64,000 nt of DNA from Enterococcus raffinosus. GTDB lineage: Bacteria > Bacillota > Bacilli > Lactobacillales > Enterococcaceae. Position 1 is the first letter of the stretch; each line of letters begins with the position of its first letter. The notes beneath the pieces are model-generated. The model saw nothing but the letters and a program-made list of their open reading frames with translations. It made no database searches and was not told the DNA's origin. The position numbers were made by a program, and so were the translations under genes. Below are positions 1 through 7,507 of this stretch, in pieces. The DNA is taken from positions 40,623 to 104,622 of the forward strand of contig NZ_JAHLOS010000013.1 of NCBI RefSeq assembly GCF_018917525.1, read 5' to 3'.

Positions 1-623
1 TATTCTACGGGAACTTTTTGACGCAACCGTTTCGCATTTTCTGCGATTTCTGCTTTTGTTCCTTTTGACAATAATGTACCGATCCCCATACAATCAACAC
101 CAGCTTCAAGCCAGTCAGCTACATTTTCCACTGTGACACCGCCTGACGAAAGAACGGGAACCTGCGGCATAGGCGTTTTAATAGTTGAAATAACTTTCGG
201 ACCAATAAAAGAAGAGGTCGGAAAAGCCTTGATCATATCCGCACCTGCTTCCAGAGCTTCAACGATTTCGGTCATTGAGGTGCAGCCTGGCATATAAGGA
301 ATTTGATAGCGATTACACATTTTTGCTACCTCTAAGTTGAAATTAGGTGCGATAATAAATTCTGCTCCCTTTAATAGTGCTTGACGTGCCGTCTCGCTGT
401 CAAGCACCGTTCCTGCACCAATCACGATTTTTTCTTGATAAATTTCTTTTAATTGCTCAATAATCTCACCGGCATTATTATTCGTATAACTGATTTCTAA
501 GCAGGAAATAGTGCCTTCAAGACAGCCGTCGACGATTTCTTGTGCCCGTTCGATCGTTTCCACTCGAATGATTGCCATTAATTTTTCTTGGCAAATTCGA
601 GACAAGGTTTCTATTCTTTTCAT
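1..623 (-). CDS. eda: KDPG/KHG aldolase, partial at left window edge
   Basis: Class I aldolase that should cleave 2-keto-3-deoxy-6-phosphogluconate or 2-keto-4-hydroxyglutarate to pyruvate plus an aldehyde. About 207 codons are present, close to the usual 210-215, so only the last few residues are missing. The translation shows the family hallmarks: catalytic Glu in CLEISYT (residue 43), GAGTVLD (69-75), the glycine-rich PGCTS loop (112-116) and the Schiff-base lysine in DMIKAFP (Lys132). The start ATG lies inside the stop of the upstream aldolase reading frame (ATGA overlap), which indicates translational coupling and the same operon. It is the last visible gene of the EIIA-EIIB-EIIC-SIS-aldolase operon. 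The assignment to the KDPG/KHG family is firm; the true substrate in this operon is not known. Confidence 0.9.
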   Translation of the reverse strand, partial: MKRIETLSRICQEKLMAIIRVETIERAQEIVDGCLEGTISCLEISYTNNNAGEIIEQLKEIYQEKIVIGAGTVLDSETARQALLKGAEFIIAPNFNLEVAKMCNRYQIPYMPGCTSMTEIVEALEAGADMIKAFPTSSFIGPKVISTIKTPMPQVPVLSSGGVTVENVADWLEAGVDCMGIGTLLSKGTKAEIAENAKRLRQKVPVE

Positions 624-1520
624 AGTAGTTCATTCATCCCTTCAATTTCTCGATATTTTGCTAACGTATTGCGGATCTCTGAATCAAACGTGGAAGAAAT
701 TCTGCAAACCGGCGACTTCGGTGCACCGACAGGAATTCCTATAAGTTCTAGACTATGTTTAAGAACACTTGGTACCGTCGCCAGCTTCAGAATCCGCCGA
801 AAGTCATTAATACTTTCTTGAAGCACCTGTGCTTCTTCGCTTTTATTTTCAATAAAGGCGTGATAAATACCTAGATCCGTTTTTGTTAGGACATTAGAGG
901 TCGCTGCGACAGCACCATCTACACCCTTTTACAAAGCTGGTAAAATCAACGAATCCGAACCCACTAGAACCGAAAAATCCTCCCGCTGATTCAACTCTAA
1001 ATACAGTTGAATATTTTCTAATTGCCCACTGCTATCTTTGATTCCGATAATCTGCGGGAGTCTGATCAGCTCTTTAAAGACCGACTCGCTGATGGATATT
1101 TTCGTATTGGCGGGAATGTTATAAAGAATAATTGGCAGTTCGGTATTTCGGGCAATTGTTTGATAATGATGGATCAGCTCTTCATCACTAACCTTAATTA
1201 AATTAGGGAGTAATCACAGAAACTGCATCTACGCCCAGCTCCGCAAATTGATTCGTCAGCTTAATGACTTCTTCGGTCGAGATACCACCCGAACCGGCAA
1301 AAACTGGCACGCGTCCGGCTGTCTCATCCACAACGATTTTAACCAATTCCAGTTTCTCTGCTTCACTCAAGGCATAGAATTCTCCGTTTGTTCCAAGAAC
1401 AAATAGACCATGCACGCCGTCTGCGATCAGCTTACTCACTAGCTTTCGCGTTGCAGCTTCGTTAATTCCATCATCCGTTAACGGCGTTACCATTGCAGTA
1501 ATAATTCCTTTAATTTTCAT
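620..1520 (-). pseudogene. DapA/NanA-family aldolase, disrupted by a frameshift and a nonsense codon
   Basis: Read through its breaks, this encodes about 300 residues of a dihydrodipicolinate synthase / N-acetylneuraminate lyase-type (beta/alpha)8 aldolase. The N-terminal 105 residues are intact (VTPLTDDG, GTNGEFYAL). They end after SVITP, where one extra base near 1203-1207 shifts the frame. The downstream frame continues smoothly with the catalytic Tyr in LYNIP and the Schiff-base Lys in GIKDSSG, then meets an in-frame TAA at 929-931 where a CAA Gln codon would fit (LPAL-stop-KGVDGA). The remaining C-terminal part runs to 620. The start overlaps the SIS gene stop by one base (TAATG). Two independent lesions argue for a decayed gene, though one or both could be sequencing errors. 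It would have supplied a keto-acid aldolase beside the KDPG aldolase. Confidence 0.85.
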
Positions 1521-2140
1521 TAGCTGCCTACTTCCTTTAAATTCTTAATTGACTCCCCTAACGCACCACCCGGATGCCACTGATAGTATTTATCCAGATC
1601 TAATTGCTCCTCCTGCTGCAATAAAATCGAAAGACATTGCAAGACGATGATCTCGGCAATAATCGAAATTCTCGGAGGTTTATTCAGATCGTCTCCTTCT
1701 CTGTTCACGCCTGCTAAAAGAAAGACCGTTGAATGTTCCTTCAACCATGAATTTTCACCGCCGCTAACACCAATAATCTTGGCATCTAACCGTTTTAAGG
1801 ATTCTACTGTTCGCTTTAATTCTTCGGTTTGCCCGCTATTTGAGATAGCGATAACAACATCTCCTGGTAACACTTGTCCGGCTGACCCATGAATTGCCTC
1901 TGTCGTATCCAAGTAGTAAGTAGGTGTTCCAACAGAAGAATTTAAAGCGGCGATATATTCTGCTACATGACTAGGTTTGCCAACTCCTGTAATATGAACA
2001 CGTCCGTGGTTGCGCTTGGCTTCCGAAATCACTCCACAGGCTTCTACGACCTTTCTTTTGTCTAAACGATTGATATAATCATTGATCTCCGGTTGAAGGA
2101 TCTCAATATATGCATCCAATTTTTTTGTAGTAATTTCCAT
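1520..2140 (-). CDS. SIS-domain sugar-phosphate isomerase (KpsF/GutQ-like, no CBS domains)
   Basis: 206-residue cytoplasmic protein made of one SIS domain. Visible motifs are the phosphosugar-binding GVGKPSHVA (about 53-61), the serine-rich SNSGQTEEL (about 100-108) and the C-terminal HPGGALGES, which is typical of arabinose-5-phosphate isomerases of the KpsF/GutQ type. The two CBS domains of full-length KpsF (about 320 residues) are absent, so this is the short catalytic form. It sits between the PTS EIIC and the aldolases, so an isomerase acting on the PTS-derived sugar phosphate is the likely role. A hairpin lies between EIIC and this gene and may lower its expression. The exact substrate cannot be read from sequence. 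Confidence 0.82.
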   Translation of the reverse strand: MEITTKKLDAYIEILQPEINDYINRLDKRKVVEACGVISEAKRNHGRVHITGVGKPSHVAEYIAALNSSVGTPTYYLDTTEAIHGSAGQVLPGDVVIAISNSGQTEELKRTVESLKRLDAKIIGVSGGENSWLKEHSTVFLLAGVNREGDDLNKPPRISIIAEIIVLQCLSILLQQEEQLDLDKYYQWHPGGALGESIKNLKEVGS

Positions 2141-2163
2141 CAGTTTGACCTCACTTTTTTTAA

Positions 2164-2195
2164 AACAGACCTAGCAGATTTCCACTAGGTCTGTT
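2164..2195 (-). terminator. Intercistronic hairpin between EIIC and the SIS gene
   Basis: Perfect 11-bp stem (AACAGACCTAG / CTAGGTCTGTT) followed on the minus strand by TTTTAAAAAAA. The short U run suggests a weak terminator or processing site inside the operon rather than a full stop. Confidence 0.6.
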
Positions 2196-2199
2196 CGTC

Positions 2200-3462
2200 T
2201 TACCTACCAAATAATGACAATAGCTTATCTAACAAAATGCCCATTACGTTGTAATCAATGTTCGGGAACGTAGAGCCTTCAATCCCCAATGTGCCATACA
2301 AGGGATAAAGGACCGTCGGAAGAAAAGCCAGCAACAATCCGATAACAAACGATCCGACAACTGCTCCACGCCAACCGCCAGTGGAATTTCCGAAAACACC
2401 CGCTGTTCCGCCAGAGAAGAAGCAGATATGCGCTGCAGGAATGATCACAACAGGAAACTTAAGTGCCACCATGATGAAGACACCAATCAGACCCGCTGCA
2501 TAAGAAGACAGGAAGCCCACGATAACCGCAGTCGGTGCAAAAGGAAATACCGTTGGCACGTCTAGTGCAGGACGAGAGTTTGGGATAAATTTTTCTGAAA
2601 TTGAAACGAAGGCAGCCGTAATTTCTCCTAAGAACATCCGAACACCTGTCATCAAAATCGACATCCCAGCCGCAAACGTAAAGGCTTGTACAAATGGGAA
2701 CACTAACCAATGCTGGGAACCGGCAAGTTCTTCAACCGCAGGACGTCCAGCCTTTAACGCAGAAACATAGAATAAGATCAGCATCACTGCCGAAACGCCC
2801 ATTAGAAAATCACGGAAAAAAGAAAGCCACTTAGGAAAATTAATATGTTCCGTTGTTTTTTCTTTGTGTTTACTGAATAATTTTCCGATATACCCGGATA
2901 AGGCGTAACCGATCATATTAAAGTGCCCGATCGCCGTTGCATCACTATCGGTAATCTTCCGCATGAAGGGCTGACACAATTCTGGTAATGCGGCGGAGAA
3001 GAAGCCTAATAATAATCCCCCAATAGCGATCGCAGGAATGTCAGCTACATGATGTGCCTTTAAAATCAATGAGAGTACACACGCGAAAAATAAACTATGC
3101 CCTGTGGTGAAAAAGATATTTTTGAATGGCGTGATCCGAGCAATCACTAAGTTCATGACGAACCCAACAATCAACGTACAGCTAGTAACAAACGCATATT
3201 CAGTTTGCGCTAAAGCCGTTGCGGCCTCCGGAGAAGCCACCACGCCTTGAATGTGAAACCCGCTTTGGAATAACTGATTGAAGTTTTGCAATGCAGCCGT
3301 CATGATTGAACCACCCGCACTGAAAACTAAGAAACCGATAATCGTTTTAAAGGTTCCTGTTAACACCTCTGTCCCGCTCTTCTTTTGAGCGACAAGCCCT
3401 ATAAATGCCACTAACCCTAGCATGACCGCCGGTGTACTTAAAAAACTGATCAAAAAGTCCAT
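2200..3462 (-). CDS. PTS EIIC component, ascorbate/UlaA (SgaT) family
   Basis: 420-residue polytopic membrane protein with about ten or more hydrophobic segments, resembling the UlaA/SgaT permease family: N-terminal MDFLISFLSTPAVMLGLVAFIGL, GFLVFSAGGSIM near 43-54, and a C-terminal gating region rich in Gly/Phe (HICFFSGGTAGVFGNS). It would translocate and help phosphorylate a sugar or sugar acid during uptake. It lies directly downstream of matching EIIB and EIIA genes in the same orientation, which completes a three-protein PTS. The neighbouring SIS isomerase and keto-acid aldolases point to an aldonate, amino-sugar or unusual hexose rather than L-ascorbate, since no UlaD/E/F enzymes are present. 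The substrate is inferred only. Confidence 0.85.
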   Translation of the reverse strand: MDFLISFLSTPAVMLGLVAFIGLVAQKKSGTEVLTGTFKTIIGFLVFSAGGSIMTAALQNFNQLFQSGFHIQGVVASPEAATALAQTEYAFVTSCTLIVGFVMNLVIARITPFKNIFFTTGHSLFFACVLSLILKAHHVADIPAIAIGGLLLGFFSAALPELCQPFMRKITDSDATAIGHFNMIGYALSGYIGKLFSKHKEKTTEHINFPKWLSFFRDFLMGVSAVMLILFYVSALKAGRPAVEELAGSQHWLVFPFVQAFTFAAGMSILMTGVRMFLGEITAAFVSISEKFIPNSRPALDVPTVFPFAPTAVIVGFLSSYAAGLIGVFIMVALKFPVVIIPAAHICFFSGGTAGVFGNSTGGWRGAVVGSFVIGLLLAFLPTVLYPLYGTLGIEGSTFPNIDYNVMGILLDKLLSLFGR

Positions 3463-3488
3463 TTTCTATTTTCCTCCCATAACCTTCC

Positions 3489-3773
3489 TTACCCTAATTC
3501 GGCTAGGACCGCTTCTAGTTTTGATTTGATCTCATTTTTATCGACGATATTGCCGATCCCGATTAATTTATAGGGCAAATTTTTCTGAGCCAATTCTTCC
3601 GCAACGTCCGGTAACGTGATAATCATTTGTCCGCCAAACCCTTGGACTCCATCCAAAGAAGAATGCTCCACCTCAATTGGAAAATCATTGGCTTTAATGA
3701 CCTCATTTACTTTGATTTTTAACATCAGGCTAGAACCCACTCCAGCTCGACAGGCTACTAATGCTTTATACAT
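3489..3773 (-). CDS. PTS EIIB component, UlaB-like
   Basis: 94-residue cytoplasmic phosphocarrier. The phosphocysteine loop is at the N-terminus (Cys8 in ACRAGVGSS), as in SgaB/UlaB and lactose-type IIB folds. It receives phosphate from the EIIA histidine and passes it to the incoming sugar at EIIC. The length and position between EIIA and EIIC are normal. A 26-bp gap precedes the EIIC start, consistent with one operon. Confidence 0.88.
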   Translation of the reverse strand: MYKALVACRAGVGSSLMLKIKVNEVIKANDFPIEVEHSSLDGVQGFGGQMIITLPDVAEELAQKNLPYKLIGIGNIVDKNEIKSKLEAVLAELG

Positions 3774-3859
3774 AATTATTCTCTCCTTTTTTATGATGCA
3801 GTGTCTAAAATTAGTTTCGCGAAAACTATTTTTCGATTTGTACTGTTGCTTAGTGGTTC

Positions 3860-4312
3860 TTAGTGTTCTCTAAAATAATTCAGGAACTCCTCTTTAGTTG
3901 AAACTTTTTCCAAAAATGTAATAAACGCTGGTTGACTTAACAATTCGGCTAACTTCGACAATAGCTCAACATGTTCGTTGCTCTCTTTGGCACTGAGAGG
4001 AAAAAGAAATTTAACGGGATCGTTGGTTTCATGCCCCGAAATAACGGGTTGCTTCAATCGAACGAATCCTAAGCCGAGCTTTTTCGCACCCTCTGCTACT
4101 GGCGCATGGGGCAATGCGATATTTTTTGTGATCACGATGTAAGGACCGGTTTTTTGATAGATCTGAACGACCGATTCAACATATCCTTGTGTGACTGTCG
4201 CTTTTTCAACTAATGGTTCAAAGGCTTTTCTAATGGCCTCTTCGAAATCTTCAACTTCTACATCAAGCTGAATAAATGATTCGTCAATACTTTCATGCAG
4301 CACTTCTTTCAC
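3860..4312 (-). CDS. PTS EIIA component, mannitol/fructose (UlaC) type
   Basis: 150-residue cytoplasmic EIIA domain. The phosphorylated histidine is His69 in IALPHAP, the usual signature of the EIIA-2 family. It takes phosphate from HPr and gives it to the adjacent EIIB. It is the first gene of the operon EIIA-EIIB-EIIC-SIS-aldolase(s). No fused regulatory PRD domains are present, so operon control must come from elsewhere; an Rgg-type gene lies just upstream on the same strand. Confidence 0.88.
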   Translation of the reverse strand: MKEVLHESIDESFIQLDVEVEDFEEAIRKAFEPLVEKATVTQGYVESVVQIYQKTGPYIVITKNIALPHAPVAEGAKKLGLGFVRLKQPVISGHETNDPVKFLFPLSAKESNEHVELLSKLAELLSQPAFITFLEKVSTKEEFLNYFREH

Positions 4313-4616
4313 CTCTTTTTTCGTATTTCCTTTACATCTTCACTATATTTGACAACGGATACATCCGCAATGCCGAGTCGGTTCGCTTTATTTTGGAAAG
4401 TAAATAAGAACTGAACTGTTCGAGGCCTTTCTCAGAAAGCTAGCTGGAAAATCAGGTTTTTCTTTTAGATTTGAGGATTCCGTTTCTAGTTCAGTTCATA
4501 TTTTTTTCAACTGCTCAGAAAGACTGGTCTAACTTTTTCAGCTACAAGCAAAAAGACTAACTAATCATCTATTAGCTAGCCTTTTTTCTGAGTACACTTC
4601 AATTGAAATTGTAAAT
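4313..4616. other. Intergenic region with candidate promoter and inverted repeat
   Basis: No gene seen. On the minus strand TTGCGG (4365-4370), a 17-bp spacer and TATAGT (4342-4347) form a plausible promoter for the PTS operon. A perfect 10-bp inverted repeat (GAACTGAACT at 4408-4417, AGTTCAGTTC at 4488-4497) lies upstream of it, and a terminator closes the preceding regulator gene. I searched for a short hydrophobic pheromone ORF of the kind that accompanies some Rgg genes and found none. Confidence 0.5.
4549..4587 (-). terminator. Rho-independent terminator after the Rgg-type gene
   Basis: Stem GGCTAGCTAAT / ATTAGTTAGTC on the minus strand with a five-base loop, followed by TCTTTTTG. It separates the regulator from the PTS operon downstream. 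Confidence 0.7.
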
Positions 4617-5597
4617 CTATGAAAAAATAAAAAAATCCTTGTGATTCTGCTGATTGATCATGATCCCTTGAAGCAGCTCTTCATACATCCGCTGCATAGC
4701 GGGCTGTTTTAAGATACGAAAAATCGAGATGCCCTGCTGACAGTTTTGTTTTCCTTCATCAACCGCACCTGAAATAATTTTTACCCAGCCTTGGTAAAAA
4801 AGTAATTTTGTACTATTGGACAGGTCACCTTGATTGTGAAGCAGTTTTTCCGTTTCCGCCAATACTTCTTTCGCCCAAGAAAGCTTGCGAAAATTGATAA
4901 ATGTCGTGCAGGTACCGAACAATAATTCAAATTTCATTCGCTGCATCAACTGGACTCCGGCCTCTTTTTCTATCCGCGAAACGGCCGTTCTTAATAACTG
5001 ATGAACCGTCTCAACTGGAAAGCTGAACTGAAAATAACGAAAAAGCAATACCTCAAAAACGCCCCAGTTCTCAACATTGTATAAATACTTTACAACAGGG
5101 GCTGATAATTCTTGAAGCGTAGCAAAAAATTTATCAATATCTCTAGGTTGCTCTTGATCCCGCTCATTTAATTGATAGTTTAACCTTAATAACTGGCACA
5201 ACAGTTTTAGAAATTTCTCATCTCTTGTTTCTCCTAAGAGTTCTTTCTTCAACGTCTCCATTTGATTAATAGCTTTTTTAAAATTACGTGTTTCATTCGC
5301 TTCATCATTGTATTTGAAAATCTGGTTTAAATAGAAGATAAATTTTCCCGTCATGAAAAAGGGCTGATCCGACAGATAATCATACATGTTAGAATCTGCA
5401 GCGGGAATACGTAAATAAAGGAACTCTTCAAAGGAAACATTAATCCGCTCAAGCAAATGCTCCAGTCGATAGAAGCTGATATGCGAGGCCCCTTTTTCAA
5501 ATTTACTGATAAAGGAGACACTGTTTACTTCATCCGCCACATCCTGCAGGCTCAATCCCCGATCCTTACGTAATTGGCGAAAGATTTCTCCATCCAT
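4617..5597 (-). CDS. Rgg/GadR/MutR-family transcriptional regulator
   Basis: 326 residues from the chosen start. The N-terminal XRE-type helix-turn-helix (about 1-60: FRQLRKDRGLSLQDVADEV, SFISKFEKG) is followed by a long helical repeat region like the TPR-like peptide-sensing domain of Rgg/MutR proteins. Start choice: ATG at 5597 (MDGEIF) has AAGGAGGG eight bases upstream; a longer reading frame to 5624 has no such site. It is transcribed divergently from the GNAT gene at 5703. Regulators of this class usually respond to short peptides, but no peptide gene is visible beside it. Its target could be itself, the GNAT gene or the PTS operon downstream; none is shown by sequence. Confidence 0.82.
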   Translation of the reverse strand: MDGEIFRQLRKDRGLSLQDVADEVNSVSFISKFEKGASHISFYRLEHLLERINVSFEEFLYLRIPAADSNMYDYLSDQPFFMTGKFIFYLNQIFKYNDEANETRNFKKAINQMETLKKELLGETRDEKFLKLLCQLLRLNYQLNERDQEQPRDIDKFFATLQELSAPVVKYLYNVENWGVFEVLLFRYFQFSFPVETVHQLLRTAVSRIEKEAGVQLMQRMKFELLFGTCTTFINFRKLSWAKEVLAETEKLLHNQGDLSNSTKLLFYQGWVKIISGAVDEGKQNCQQGISIFRILKQPAMQRMYEELLQGIMINQQNHKDFFIFS

Positions 5598-5702
5598 TCG
5601 TATTCCCTCCTTTTTAAATTCCACTATAGTAGAATTCCTGATTATCTTTAGTTTAAATTAACTATACTAAATGAACAAGGAGCAATTAAAGGAGTGATTT
5701 CG

Positions 5703-6317
5703 ATGAGAAGCGCAACAATGGATGATTTACCTGAAATAATCGATTTTATCTATCAACGATTTTCAAATTTGGAGCATTTTACTTTTTTGACTGAACATAT
5801 GGAGCAGTCTGAGGAGATTTTAAAGAAATTTCTCAAAGCTGAATTGCTTCTATTTCTAGAGCATGGCGAGATTCGCGTTTATGGTGAACCGATCATAGGC
5901 ATGATCAGTAGCATTCCAGCAAAAAAATTCACCTTGTTTCGTCAGTTTGTCTATTCTTTGCCGACCAGAAAAGTCTTAAAGGAACTTCCTAAGAAGGATC
6001 GGAAACAGCTTTTACAAAAAAATAAGCTAGTTGCTGAAATCCATCACGCGCTCCCTTGGCACAGAAAATACTCGAAAAACAGCTATTATATCGCCCAAAT
6101 TGCTGTGGCAGAGGAAGCGAAAGGAACCGGGGTAATGCGTAAACTGCTGACACCGATTTTTGAGGAATGTCAGGAGAAGAACATGGATATCGTGCTAGAA
6201 ACAATGACCGAGGCGAACATTCCGATTTATGAGCATTTCGGATTTAAATTGGCCGAGATCCATCAAAGTGAGAATGTTCCTTATGATGAATACTGTTTTA
6301 TTAAAAACGTAGATTGA
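5703..6317 (+). CDS. GNAT-family N-acetyltransferase
   Basis: About 204 residues from the ATG at 5703, which has AAAGGAG eight bases upstream; a GTG nine bases earlier is less well placed. The C-terminal half carries the GNAT acetyl-CoA site: a beta4 strand YYIAQIAVAEE followed by AKGTGVMRKLL (an R/Q-x-x-G-x-G/A-like loop) and later EANIPIYEHFGFK, typical of motif B. The N-terminal part (RSATMDDLPEIIDFIYQRF) fits the GNAT N-terminal helix. It should transfer acetyl from acetyl-CoA to an amine; the acceptor is unknown. It is a single-gene unit ending at a strong bidirectional terminator. Confidence 0.82.
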   Translation: MRSATMDDLPEIIDFIYQRFSNLEHFTFLTEHMEQSEEILKKFLKAELLLFLEHGEIRVYGEPIIGMISSIPAKKFTLFRQFVYSLPTRKVLKELPKKDRKQLLQKNKLVAEIHHALPWHRKYSKNSYYIAQIAVAEEAKGTGVMRKLLTPIFEECQEKNMDIVLETMTEANIPIYEHFGFKLAEIHQSENVPYDEYCFIKNVD

Positions 6318-6320
6318 CGT

Positions 6321-6366
6321 AAAAAAGGAATGGCTCTCAGATTTAAAATGAGAGCCATTCCTTTTT
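6321..6366. terminator. Bidirectional terminator
   Basis: Sixteen-base stem (AAAAAGGAATGGCTCT / AGAGCCATTCCTTTTT) with A and T runs on both sides, lying between the convergent GNAT and AraC genes. Confidence 0.88.
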
Positions 6367-6371
6367 GATTA

Positions 6372-7340
6372 CTATATTTTGGTCAACAAAGGACAGTCAT
6401 AGGCTTCTGTCGCGTCTCTTTTTAGCATGAGTTGGGTTTTCTTCCGATAAGCCATTGGCGAAAGATGGTATTTTTGTTTGAAGCGTTTGCTAAAGTAAGC
6501 GGAATTATTATAGCCAGATTGAAAGGCAATCGTCGTAACGGGCCAACTAGTTTGATACAAAAGAATGGCTGCGTTGGTCAAACGTAAATCATTCAAGTAA
6601 TGACTAAAGCATAAATCCACGGTTTGAAACACCTTTTGCAACGTTCGAATAGAGGTCTGGCAATAAGCAGCGGTTTGCTCGATCGTTAAGCCAGCTTCCT
6701 GCAAATTTCTGCGCATAAAATCCGTGGCACTAACTAAAAGCTGATTGTAATTTTTCCGCTCTAAAAAGGGCTCTGTTTCCGGCAACCAATCACAAAAAAG
6801 CTGAATGAAATGCCTTAGTAAGAGGTAATTTTCTTCTTCAGAGCAAAAAGGAAACTGCTCGGCAAGCTGGAAAATCATATCCAATAAGACCCTGCCCATC
6901 CCCTTTTCCGCATCAATGATACGGCTGGAAGGAGCGAAAAGCTTTTCCGTCTGACAATCCTTTGGAATAAAAAGATTGATCCCTTCGGTCAGTTTTTCTC
7001 GCTGATAGCGGCTGGTTGCCCGCAAATCAAAAATACCAATGGTGTAATCTTTTAGAATACTGGTCTTTTCCCCATCTGAATGACGTTCATAGCCCTTTTT
7101 GATAAATCGAAAGCCTAAGTAATCCTTTTGCGCTTCGGAACAACGAGTGAAAATACCCTGCGAGCGATCGATAATACTATGAGTCAACACGAAATGATCC
7201 AATTGATAGATTCTAGAGACGGACAGTGTTTCGTTGGGACTATTGATCGTATATTGAAAGTTCAATTGAGACAGACCATACGAATAATCCTGTGACTTGG
7301 AAAATTGAGAACAATGAATTCCTTTTTCTGTCATCGGCAT
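6372..7340 (-). CDS. AraC-family transcriptional regulator
   Basis: About 322 residues from the ATG at 7340, which has GAGGGGAG five bases upstream. A longer frame with an ATG at 7439 (355 residues) is possible but has a poorer ribosome binding site. The C-terminal 100 residues hold the two AraC helix-turn-helix units: TIEQTAAYCQTSIRTLQKVF and the second one beginning VTTIAFQSGYNNSAYFSKRFKQKY. The N-terminal region is an unassigned sensor domain with no clear cupin motif. The gene is divergent from the ene-reductase at 7508, so local control of that enzyme is the obvious inference. It ends at the shared terminator with the GNAT gene. Confidence 0.83.
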   Translation of the reverse strand: MPMTEKGIHCSQFSKSQDYSYGLSQLNFQYTINSPNETLSVSRIYQLDHFVLTHSIIDRSQGIFTRCSEAQKDYLGFRFIKKGYERHSDGEKTSILKDYTIGIFDLRATSRYQREKLTEGINLFIPKDCQTEKLFAPSSRIIDAEKGMGRVLLDMIFQLAEQFPFCSEEENYLLLRHFIQLFCDWLPETEPFLERKNYNQLLVSATDFMRRNLQEAGLTIEQTAAYCQTSIRTLQKVFQTVDLCFSHYLNDLRLTNAAILLYQTSWPVTTIAFQSGYNNSAYFSKRFKQKYHLSPMAYRKKTQLMLKRDATEAYDCPLLTKI

Positions 7341-7507
7341 TTCCGCTCCCCTCGCGTAATAGTTATATTCCTCGGGCGCTAAAATCATAGTGATCTTGAT
7401 CAGATATCCTATACTTAAATTATACAAGTTGTTTAGCATTTCACAACCTGATTTTGTGGATTGGTATACAACAAAATAATAACTCGATAAAAAGGAGGAA
7501 TAGTTGT

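Noticed and set aside
4313..4616. Possible short hydrophobic peptide gene next to the Rgg-type regulator
   Set aside because: All minus-strand ATG codons checked lead to very short frames (ten residues or fewer) without a hydrophobic pheromone pattern or ribosome binding site.
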